Source: Leptospira meyeri
GTDB taxonomy: Bacteria; Spirochaetota; Leptospiria; Leptospirales; Leptospiraceae
NCBI RefSeq assembly: GCF_004368965.1
Contig: NZ_SORO01000004.1
Span: 1 to 64,000, forward strand
Reading direction: 5' to 3'
Length of the DNA stretch: 64,000 nt
Within the stretch, counting starts at the first letter, position 1. Every line of letters starts with the position of its first letter. This document shows, in pieces, positions 52,649-59,980 of the stretch. Below the pieces are notes generated by a model. It saw only the letters and a program-made list of their open reading frames with translations. It searched no databases and was not told the origin of the DNA. The position numbers and the translations under genes were made by a program.

Positions 52649-53155
52649 TCAAAATTTTTTAACAATTTCTCTGCCTAAAAATTTTCCTTTTCCCAATAAA
52701 TAAAGGATAACTCGCTCAACGTTATCCTTTTTGATTTTTTCAGATTTGATTTTATAGATATAGCGCATGATTTCATTTTGAAGGGATGGGCTTAAACTTT
52801 GAAATCTATTTTTCGCTTCTTTGTTTTTGCCGAGGGCAGTTTGCAGTTCTGGCGAAACTGGGTGTTCCATTGATTTTGGATTGAATTTTATTTCAAACTG
52901 TGCCTTATCACCTACCTCTTTTTTAGCTGCTTTTCTCATGGGAGTATTGAGATAAAGTCGCCATTCTCCTTTGTATTTAACAAGAGTTTGGGTGAATTCG
53001 AATCCTTCCATTTTGAGAATCACTCTAATTTTACCTTTATCTGTTTGTGCTTGTTCCATTAGGGAAGTTAATATGGATTTTGGTAAAAAAACAAAGGGGT
53101 TGATCCCTATGATTTCTATTTTGGCAGTAAATGGTAAAAATTGGGAATCGGTCAT
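52649..53155 (-). CDS. DUF1905 plus YdeI/OmpD-associated-type protein
   Basis: The 168-residue protein has a DUF1905-like beta domain (FTAKIEIIGINPFVFLPKSILTSLMEQAQTDKGKIRVILKMEGFEFTQTLVKYKGEWRLYLNTPMRKAAKKEVGDKAQFEIKF) and then a C-terminal helical YdeI-like segment (LQTALGKNKEAKNRFQSLSPSLQNEIMRYIYKIKSEKIKKDNVERVI). This combination is common in bacteria. Role is unknown; the YdeI name comes from a bacteriocin-related phenotype in other species. The gene is convergent with the M14-like gene. Confidence 0.82.
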   Translation of the reverse strand: MTDSQFLPFTAKIEIIGINPFVFLPKSILTSLMEQAQTDKGKIRVILKMEGFEFTQTLVKYKGEWRLYLNTPMRKAAKKEVGDKAQFEIKFNPKSMEHPVSPELQTALGKNKEAKNRFQSLSPSLQNEIMRYIYKIKSEKIKKDNVERVILYLLGKGKFLGREIVKKF

Positions 53156-53335
53156 TTAGTTTTTGTATGAAACATATTTCGGCCTCAACAATCAATTTTT
53201 TTTCAAAGGATTTGACTCAATTTATTTCAGATGCGTTATGTTCCTTTTTTTGGGAAATTATCACTTTACCATAAACAAAACCCTGTTATAGTATATCCTC
53301 TGGGAAAAGTAGAATCACTCGGATTTTAACAAAAC

Positions 53336-53599
53336 ATGTATCAAATTAGTGAAGTATTGAATCTTATTTTTGACACCATTGGTTTACTCATCACCGTACG
53401 TTTGCTTTGGTCAGGACTAATTCCAAAATTCTATTTTTTAATTTTAGGATTTGTTTGTGTTTGGCTTAGTAATATTTTTACAGTTGTTGAAGGGTTTATT
53501 TTCCCTGATTTTTTTAATGTATTAGAACATTCATTTTACTTTATTTCATCATTATTTTTTTTAGTGAGCTTGAAAAAAGAAATTCTGGTGGCGCACTAA
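53336..53599 (+). CDS. Stand-alone membrane module paralogous to the next kinase's N-terminus
   Basis: The 87-residue protein has three hydrophobic segments. Its end (SNIFTVVEGFIFPDFFNVLEHSFYFISSLFFLVSLKKE) lines up with the end of the membrane part of the next gene (ISNVFEHGFSFDYFDEYEGFFKDLYAMFFLIFLYVHSLKKE), so it looks like a duplicated sensor membrane unit without kinase. A 1-bp gap separates the genes, so they are co-translated and may form a complex. Confidence 0.72.
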   Translation: MYQISEVLNLIFDTIGLLITVRLLWSGLIPKFYFLILGFVCVWLSNIFTVVEGFIFPDFFNVLEHSFYFISSLFFLVSLKKEILVAH

Positions 53600-53600
53600 T

Positions 53601-54542
53601 ATGGGTATGATAGCGATACTCAATCTCTTGAGTTTATTGGTTTATTTTATAACAATTGTCATTATCATAAAAAATTTAATTCGCAGGCCGACTTATCGAG
53701 GGGAAGGTGCATTCGTTTTGATTTTAGCGATAATTCCATGTTATGTGAGTATTTCTAATGTTTTTGAACATGGTTTTTCATTTGATTATTTTGACGAATA
53801 TGAAGGTTTTTTTAAGGACCTTTACGCAATGTTTTTTTTGATTTTTCTTTATGTCCATTCACTTAAGAAGGAGCAGACCCAGCGAATTGAGCATGAGAGG
53901 CAGATAAAATCAGATTTTAAGTTAAAAACAAAGTTATTAACAGAGATTCATCATAGGGTGAATAATAATTTGCAGATAATATCTGGGCTTTTGGCAATGC
54001 AGGTGGAGTCTGAAAACGATTTAAAATTAACTACCTCCTTAGGTTTGATTCAGAATCGTATTATGGCGATTGCTTCTGTTCATAAGATTATTTATGGTTC
54101 ACCAAATCTATTGTATGTTGATTTGAACCTTATTTTTGATTCTATTTTAGGGAATTTAAAAAATACATATATAAACGACAAAAATAAAATAGAGCTACAT
54201 GATTCCATTGAGAATGGATTGGAGATGGATTTAGATAGGGCTATTCCTATGGGTTTAATTTTAAATGAGTTGGTTTCTAATTCTTTTCGCCATGCTTTTA
54301 TGAGTCGGGATTTTGGAAAGATCGATGTTTATCTCGGAAGGATCGAAAATCAATTTTTACTGATAGTGAAAGATGATGGTCCCGGAATTGATAATACAGT
54401 TTTAGATGGAAGAGGAATGGGTTTGACACTAGTAAAAAATCTAGTAAAACAATTGCGAGGAACCATCGTATTCGAAAAACAAATTGGCGCCATCATTGAA
54501 ATAAGATTTCCTATTTTAAATCAAAACCCAATTCATATTTAG
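53601..54542 (+). CDS. Membrane histidine kinase, HisKA_2/HWE-like
   Basis: The 313-residue protein has three N-terminal membrane helices (about 1-95), a short helical linker, then HisKA_2 (LLTEIHHRVNNNLQIISGLLAMQ, with His in HHRVNNN) and a HATPase domain (LNELVSNSFRHAF; IVKDDGPGID; GRGMGLTLVKNLV). This class often has no partner next to it and signals to separate regulators; no response regulator is in the immediate area. The membrane unit is duplicated as a separate gene just upstream. Confidence 0.9.
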   Translation: MGMIAILNLLSLLVYFITIVIIIKNLIRRPTYRGEGAFVLILAIIPCYVSISNVFEHGFSFDYFDEYEGFFKDLYAMFFLIFLYVHSLKKEQTQRIEHERQIKSDFKLKTKLLTEIHHRVNNNLQIISGLLAMQVESENDLKLTTSLGLIQNRIMAIASVHKIIYGSPNLLYVDLNLIFDSILGNLKNTYINDKNKIELHDSIENGLEMDLDRAIPMGLILNELVSNSFRHAFMSRDFGKIDVYLGRIENQFLLIVKDDGPGIDNTVLDGRGMGLTLVKNLVKQLRGTIVFEKQIGAIIEIRFPILNQNPIHI

Positions 54543-54564
54543 TATAAATGGTATAACTTTGATA

Positions 54565-55752
54565 CTACGGAACGTTGACTTTTCCGGTGATATAATGATC
54601 CACAAACCCATTTGGACCGTCTTTTACAAGATAAGATGAAAGGACAATGCAAGAGTGAGCATATGTAGTGACATCGAAAGTTCTATTTTCGGTTTGGTAT
54701 TCTCCTGCTCCGATGGGGGAGAAATGTTCGATCCATGATAGGTTGACTGGGCCTGTACCGCCACTGGGGGTGGTACTATCAGCATCTAAAGATAGGTATT
54801 CTTCTAAGTTAGAATCAAGATTTGTTTTTGCAATATAATTCATTTGGTTACCTACTAAATCGACAGACAAACAATGTGTACTACAGTTCCCTATGATAGC
54901 CGGCGCATTGACGCTACCTGTACAAGGCGAAGGTGGTGGAGGTGGGGGGACTGTATCAATACTTCGGTTTCCTTTTACATTTGCGTTGGAACCTACAACA
55001 ATGATTTTGTATGAGGCATTTAGTTCAGGGGTTAAAAATAAAAAATTTTGTGAGGAACTATCGTAATATGTTGCTGATATATAATTAATTACGTTGTAAT
55101 TGTCTGCGGCGAGTGCAATGATACTTGGCCTACCAATATATGCGTCTAATTTAGTGAATTGACTTAAGTCTGCTCCTGCTTGGAACTTTACACGAATGAC
55201 TTGGTATTCAGTTCCACCGATTAAAGAACGTTTTGTCTCGTAGGTTATCGCTGGCAAGGTTATTGAATTTGGTGGAATTGTTGGAGGACTTGGAGGAGTA
55301 GTTGTCACTTCTCGGTATGATATAACTTTTCCTTCTTGTTTAATGGTCAATATGACTTTGAATCTTCTTGAGTAGTCCGAATAAGAAAAAGGAATAGAAT
55401 TTGTTTGGTATTTATCTTCTTTTTGATTCAAATATCCAGTAATTTGTCTGGTTTGAGTATTAAAATAAATCTCACTAGGGTTCCCTAAAAAAGCTTCAAC
55501 AGTCTCTGTATCCCCTTTCGATTCTTTTAATTTGTATTCAATGAGAATGTCTTGGAATTGAATGTTTCCGTCTTTTCTGTAAAAAGTTTTTGCTTCTGCA
55601 GATTGGAATTTTTCTTCTAATGATGGAGTTGCGGACGGTCCAATGAAACCCAGAAGTGCCATAGTTGAGAGATCTTCACTTGTTGATCCTTGGTCGCAGG
55701 AAAGTAGGAAAAAAAAAGGTAAGACGATTAGGAAAAAAGAAAGCGATCTCAT
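54565..55752 (-). CDS. Leptospiral lipoprotein, unknown
   Basis: The 395-residue protein starts with a signal peptide ending FFFLLSC (lipobox). The mature part is beta-rich and has no recognised domain. It has a Pro-rich stretch (TTPPSPPTIPPNSITLP and VPPPPPPSPCTGSV) dividing two halves, and a small cysteine cluster (IGNCSTHCLSVDL). An outer-membrane or surface role is inferred. It is convergent with the kinase gene and transcribed alone. Confidence 0.72.
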   Translation of the reverse strand: MRSLSFFLIVLPFFFLLSCDQGSTSEDLSTMALLGFIGPSATPSLEEKFQSAEAKTFYRKDGNIQFQDILIEYKLKESKGDTETVEAFLGNPSEIYFNTQTRQITGYLNQKEDKYQTNSIPFSYSDYSRRFKVILTIKQEGKVISYREVTTTPPSPPTIPPNSITLPAITYETKRSLIGGTEYQVIRVKFQAGADLSQFTKLDAYIGRPSIIALAADNYNVINYISATYYDSSSQNFLFLTPELNASYKIIVVGSNANVKGNRSIDTVPPPPPPSPCTGSVNAPAIIGNCSTHCLSVDLVGNQMNYIAKTNLDSNLEEYLSLDADSTTPSGGTGPVNLSWIEHFSPIGAGEYQTENRTFDVTTYAHSCIVLSSYLVKDGPNGFVDHYITGKVNVP

Positions 55753-55949
55753 CTATTATTATAACAATTGTTAATTAGTTTTTAGTCAAATTTTCTTTAT
55801 ATTGCTCAATTTTTAAATACAAATTGGTCTAGTCATACATTAGAATATATGAAAATTTATATTGTCATAGGATTACGGATTCCTCAGTATTCTTTAATAA
55901 GATACGCTACAAAGACGGTTCTGTTAGTTGGGGGATTCCCTGAATATGA

Positions 55950-56540
55950 CTAGAGATAGAGTAAATCATCTAATTTTCTGATACAATGCGTTGCAGATTC
56001 CCTAAATGGAAACTTTCCTTCTGGATCTATGTAGACTGTTTCGACACCCGCAGCATTACCTGCTTCAAGATCATAAACATAATCACCGATCATCACTGTC
56101 TCATGTGGCTTTGCATTCCAAAGATCCATCAAACGTAAAATACCTTCTGGATTTGGTTTTGGTAAGGCACGTTCGCGACAGAAAATATAATCTTTTTGAA
56201 AATAATCTAAGAGACCCGTTGCTTTCAATGTTTCTATCGAGTTATTAAAACTATTTCTTGTGAGTATACCTAAATGATTTGAACTTAGATTGATTTTTTG
56301 TAGCAGAGTAAAACATCCTGGCGAAGGATTTGCCATTTTTGCTATTTCTAATTCGATGATATCCAATTGTTTTCGTTTCTCCAAAGATTCCATCGGCGGC
56401 AATTGAGAAAGTGATGTAAGTATATCGTTGTCTAGCGGAAGACCTAACTGTCGTTTAATTTCTGAAAAATCATGAATTGCAATTGTCAAAGTGCCATCCA
56501 TATCGAAGATCCAATTTTTTTTTGTTTGATGGAAGTCCAA
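55950..56540 (-). CDS. HAD-family hydrolase at the end of the moa operon
   Basis: The 196-residue enzyme has the HAD signature FDMDGTLT near residue 12, a helix-bearing cap, LTRNSFNNS as motif II and IGDYVYDLEAGNAAG as motif IV. It is likely a phosphatase of a small sugar or nucleotide phosphate. The start is TTG at 56540, 3 bp after the mobA stop, with AAGGA upstream. Position in a Mo-cofactor operon is suggestive, but no direct role is known. Confidence 0.86.
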   Translation of the reverse strand: MDFHQTKKNWIFDMDGTLTIAIHDFSEIKRQLGLPLDNDILTSLSQLPPMESLEKRKQLDIIELEIAKMANPSPGCFTLLQKINLSSNHLGILTRNSFNNSIETLKATGLLDYFQKDYIFCRERALPKPNPEGILRLMDLWNAKPHETVMIGDYVYDLEAGNAAGVETVYIDPEGKFPFRESATHCIRKLDDLLYL

Positions 56541-56543
56541 TAT

Positions 56544-57164
56544 TTATAAATCCTTTTTAGTATTTATGTTTCTGAAGTTATATTCTTCGTTTGAGGGCAG
56601 GTTCATTATGATTGGTTCAGGATTCATGTTTTTGATTCGTTTTTGTAAAGATAATTCAGGTATTTTATCGAGAAAAATGTTTTTGATCCATTCGGATAAA
56701 ATTGCAGATGAATAAATCCCGCATAATGGCTCCAGTCCAGAGTTCGATTTATAAAAAATTCCTTGAATTGGTTTGGTTTGAGTATTATAAACGTCAAATA
56801 ATCTTTTGATTGTTCTTAATTTGAAGAAGGGAATATCAATCGGTAAAAAATAAATAAAATCATTAGATAATTTGTTTTCTTTTAGATAAAGATAAGAGGA
56901 AAGAATCCCTTTTAAGGGACCATCTACCGGAAGATCTTTGTCTGGGATTAAAGAAGTTTTCGGGATGTAATTTGTATAAAGTTCGGTTTGTTCTTCACGA
57001 ATCGAAACAAAAATGGATTTACTAAAAATATTTAGTTTTTTGAAAGCTTTAGTTAGAAAATTAGAGTTTTGGTGAATCGAAATCAAACCTTTGTCTTCTC
57101 CCATTCGTACGCTCTTCCCTCCGGCTAATAGAACAAAAGTTATTTTAGTGTTCGTGTGATTCAT
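56544..57164 (-). CDS. mobA: Molybdenum cofactor guanylyltransferase
   Basis: The 206-residue protein has the MobA signature FVLLAGGKSVRMGEDKGLI near its start, then VDGPLKGILSSY and LPIDIPFFK, which bind GTP and magnesium. It attaches GMP to Mo-molybdopterin for bis-MGD enzymes such as the oxidoreductase at 59977. The ATG at 57164 overlaps moaE by 20 bp, so it is co-translated. The region after residue 140 is less well conserved but of normal size. Confidence 0.9.
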   Translation of the reverse strand: MNHTNTKITFVLLAGGKSVRMGEDKGLISIHQNSNFLTKAFKKLNIFSKSIFVSIREEQTELYTNYIPKTSLIPDKDLPVDGPLKGILSSYLYLKENKLSNDFIYFLPIDIPFFKLRTIKRLFDVYNTQTKPIQGIFYKSNSGLEPLCGIYSSAILSEWIKNIFLDKIPELSLQKRIKNMNPEPIIMNLPSNEEYNFRNINTKKDL

Positions 57165-57576
57165 CCACGCAGCCTTTGGACCATTCCGAACTACCATTGA
57201 TATAAAACTCTTTTTTCCAAATTGGTACCTCATGTTTCACTCGATCAATGATGTATCGATTTGCCTTATAGGCTTCGTCTCTATGGATGGATCCAGTACT
57301 GACAATGACTGCCACCTCACCTAAATTTAATTTTCCTAACCGATGAATACAGTCTGCATGTTGTAGCTCCCATTTTTGGCATGCATCAGAAATGATGTTT
57401 GCAATCATCTGATTTGCCATTTCAGAATAGGCTTCATACTCTAAATGTGTTACTTGTTTTCCATCATTGATGTTTCTAACAATTCCTGCAAATAGGACGA
57501 ATCCACCCATACTCGGTAGGGCCGGAAACTCAGTGGGTAATAATAATTTTTCTTCTGTAATGTGTTTGAAAATCAT
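57145..57576 (-). CDS. moaE: Molybdopterin synthase catalytic subunit
   Basis: The 143-residue protein has the MoaE pattern: GGFVLFAGIVRNINDGKQVTHLEYEAYSEMANQMIANII, then IHRLGKLNLGEVAVIVSTGSIHRDEAYKANRYIIDRVKHEVPIWKKEFY. It joins with MoaD to insert two sulphurs into precursor Z. The conserved lysines (WKKE) and arginines of the active site are present. It starts 11 bp after moaD and overlaps mobA by 20 bp. Confidence 0.95.
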   Translation of the reverse strand: MIFKHITEEKLLLPTEFPALPSMGGFVLFAGIVRNINDGKQVTHLEYEAYSEMANQMIANIISDACQKWELQHADCIHRLGKLNLGEVAVIVSTGSIHRDEAYKANRYIIDRVKHEVPIWKKEFYINGSSEWSKGCVDESHEH

Positions 57577-57587
57577 TCCTTTTTCAC

Positions 57588-57830
57588 CTAACCACCACTT
57601 GATGGAGGAAGGATTGCCACCGTAGAACCTTCGGTAATGGAATCTGAATCATTGGCAATGGTTTGGTTGATTGAAATTCTGCTGACTTTTATCAGGTGAC
57701 TCGCTTCCGGTTTTTGGTTTTGAAGGTGTTTTTTTAAGTCTAGAACTGTTTGTATTCCATCAATGGTAAGTTCTTGTTTTGGTGGAAAAAAATCTTTCAG
57801 TGCAGCAAATGATAAAAGTTGAATCTTCAT
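57588..57830 (-). CDS. moaD: Molybdopterin synthase sulphur carrier subunit
   Basis: The 80-residue ubiquitin-like protein ends VAILPPSSGG, with the required C-terminal Gly-Gly that is thiocarboxylated for sulphur transfer to MoaE. Its ATG follows the moaA stop with no gap. The ribosome binding site GGAGGA is made of the two Gly codons at the end of moaA, so moaD translation depends on moaA translation. It is likely activated by the MoeB-rhodanese at 58904. Confidence 0.93.
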   Translation of the reverse strand: MKIQLLSFAALKDFFPPKQELTIDGIQTVLDLKKHLQNQKPEASHLIKVSRISINQTIANDSDSITEGSTVAILPPSSGG

Positions 57831-58772
57831 TTATCCTCCAATAAATTTCATAGACAGTTCTGAACCAGTAAACTGTGTTTTTTTTGTCTTCATTGCTTGT
57901 TCTAAAATGGCGGACACTTCGGATGATTCCGAGGGTAAATCAAAAGAGGTTTTGTCGCTCAGACATCCGTAGATTCTGCCAAGGGAATCCATTCGCAATC
58001 GATTGCAACCTTCACAAAATGGTTCTGAATGATTGGCGATAATTCCAAAAACAAAACCTTCGTCTGTGATATGATAGGTTGCCGTAGAATCAATGGGAGT
58101 AAGGTATGGTTTGAAATTGTATTTTTTTTTAATGGTATTTCGAATTTCTTCCGCTGAATAAAAACAATCCAAATGTTCTTCCTGTAAAGGCCCCATTTTC
58201 ATAAATTCTAAATAACGAATAGGGATTTTATTTTCGCCAGCCCACGTTAGTAAGTCCAAAATTTCCGTATCATTGTATCCCCTTAATACCGTAGAGTTGA
58301 CTTTCACTTCCAATCCAATTTGGTTTGCTTCCACAATACGTTTCAAAAGAAGGTTAACTGGAAGTTTGCGATCACTAAGTCTTTCAAAGCCTGATTGAGA
58401 CAGACTATCCAATGAAAAATTCATTCGAGTGAGGCCTGCTTGTTTCATATTTTCGATCAGTCCATCCTCAAAAAAACCATTGGATGTTATAGCAATTTCT
58501 TTGACCTGCAGTTTATTCAAAGTTTTAATTAATAGAATTAGGTCTTTATGAAGAGTTGGTTCTCCTCCTGTTAGGTGGACTTCCTTGATATCAATATGGT
58601 TTTTTAGAATATTAATTTTTTCTTCTAAAAGTTCTGGAGTAAGGAAATGAGTTTTAGGATATAAGATGTTTGGGTTTGGTTTGTTTTTCGGCGCACAATA
58701 AACACATGCAAAACTACAATGTGATAAAATACTCACTCGGAGAACTTCAAATTTTCTAGTATTCTCTTTCAC
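57831..58772 (-). CDS. moaA: GTP 3',8-cyclase (molybdenum cofactor radical SAM enzyme)
   Basis: The 313-residue enzyme starts the Mo-cofactor pathway. The radical SAM cluster is C19-x3-C23-x2-C26 in LSHCSFACVYCAP. The second cluster near residues 250-267 is in FCEGCNRLRMDSLGRIYGCLS. It ends with the conserved Gly-Gly (FIGG) used to reach the active site. The start is GTG. It heads a tightly packed operon moaA-moaD-moaE-mobA-HAD. Divergent from the MoeB-type gene, which shares the 130-bp promoter region. Confidence 0.95.
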   Translation of the reverse strand: MKENTRKFEVLRVSILSHCSFACVYCAPKNKPNPNILYPKTHFLTPELLEEKINILKNHIDIKEVHLTGGEPTLHKDLILLIKTLNKLQVKEIAITSNGFFEDGLIENMKQAGLTRMNFSLDSLSQSGFERLSDRKLPVNLLLKRIVEANQIGLEVKVNSTVLRGYNDTEILDLLTWAGENKIPIRYLEFMKMGPLQEEHLDCFYSAEEIRNTIKKKYNFKPYLTPIDSTATYHITDEGFVFGIIANHSEPFCEGCNRLRMDSLGRIYGCLSDKTSFDLPSESSEVSAILEQAMKTKKTQFTGSELSMKFIGG

Positions 58773-58903
58773 CTTAAGGTCGAGTTTTATCTAGTTTTCT
58801 CAGGTGGAAACAAAAATAGAAGATTGTATTTAGTTATTAAACTATTTTGCCTGCATTTTAATTTCTCCTTGCTTACGTTCATTCGTAAATTCTCCTCTTA
58901 TTT

Positions 58904-59980
58904 ATGGGTTCTCTCGAGGATCAATTTTTTCAGCGTCAAATCCAAGTTCCTGAAATTGGCTTTGTTGGTCAAAAAAAATGGAAGGATTCATCTGTTCTTG
59001 TCATTGGGCTTGGGGGGCTAGGTTGTCCAGCAGCATTACATCTTAGTCTTGCCGGGATTGGTCGTATCGGTCTAGTTGATTTTGATTTGGTCGAGGTTTC
59101 CAACCTCCATCGCCAAACACTGTTTACACTTGATGACGTAGGAAAACCAAAAACGGAGGTAGTTGCAAAAAAATTGTCGGAACATTGTCCATGGTTGCGA
59201 GTGGAATGTTTTTCTGAATTTATTTCGGAATCAACAAAACCTGAATTATTTAATTCTTGGGATATAGTATTGGATTGTACGGATACGATTACTTCTAAGT
59301 ATGCGATTAATGATTTATGTATTAAAAAATCAATTCCACTTGTAACTGCATCAGTGTTTCGCACAAGTGCTCAATTTGCAATTTTTTCAGGAGAAGGGAA
59401 ACCATGTTACCGTTGTTTGTTTCCTGATTTAAAGGAAGGTGATACTCTAAACTGTAGTATTGGTGGTGTACTCGGTGTGCAAACAGCATTGGCGGGAACC
59501 TACCAAACTTCCTTGGTCTTACAATACCTTTTAGACCCTGATAATACGGATCTCGCTTCCGTATATTTTTTGGAATGGAATCCTCCCACTCTTTTTCAAT
59601 CGAAGATCGATCCTAACCTGGGATGCCCATCTTGCGGATCAGGGAAAAAAGAAATTAATTTTGAATCGGATCGATTAGAGATTCATGTTGAGGATTTTTT
59701 GTCTTATCAGACAAGAGGAAATGTCCTTCTTGTTGATGTAAGAGAAAAAGAAGAGGCAGACGCTCAACCAATCCCTGGTTGTTTCCATCTACCACTTTCA
59801 GAATTAGAGAAAGGCTTTATGCCTGAATTGCAGAACAATATAACGCTTGTTTGTATTTGCGAAACAGGGGTCCGTTCTAAAAAAGCTCTAACTTATCTCC
59901 CAAACAATTTGGAAAAATACTCTCTGGTTGGGGGTAGGCGAGCTTACACCCAATTCATAAAAAAACAAATTTCTGATTAG
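58904..59980 (+). CDS. moeB: MoeB/ThiF-type adenylyltransferase with rhodanese domain
   Basis: The 358-residue protein activates the MoaD C-terminus by adenylation. The E1-like domain has GLGGLGCPAA (near 36), LVDFDLVEVSNLHRQTLF, and Zn ligands C168/C171 (CYRC) and C241/C244 (CPSC). C184 in TLNCSIGG is the possible catalytic cysteine. A C-terminal rhodanese domain (LLVDVREKEE; CICETGVRS, active Cys near 319) supplies sulphur. It is fused and divergent from the moa operon. Its stop overlaps the molybdenum oxidoreductase stop by 4 bp, on the opposite strand. Confidence 0.93.
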   Translation: MGSLEDQFFQRQIQVPEIGFVGQKKWKDSSVLVIGLGGLGCPAALHLSLAGIGRIGLVDFDLVEVSNLHRQTLFTLDDVGKPKTEVVAKKLSEHCPWLRVECFSEFISESTKPELFNSWDIVLDCTDTITSKYAINDLCIKKSIPLVTASVFRTSAQFAIFSGEGKPCYRCLFPDLKEGDTLNCSIGGVLGVQTALAGTYQTSLVLQYLLDPDNTDLASVYFLEWNPPTLFQSKIDPNLGCPSCGSGKKEINFESDRLEIHVEDFLSYQTRGNVLLVDVREKEEADAQPIPGCFHLPLSELEKGFMPELQNNITLVCICETGVRSKKALTYLPNNLEKYSLVGGRRAYTQFIKKQISD

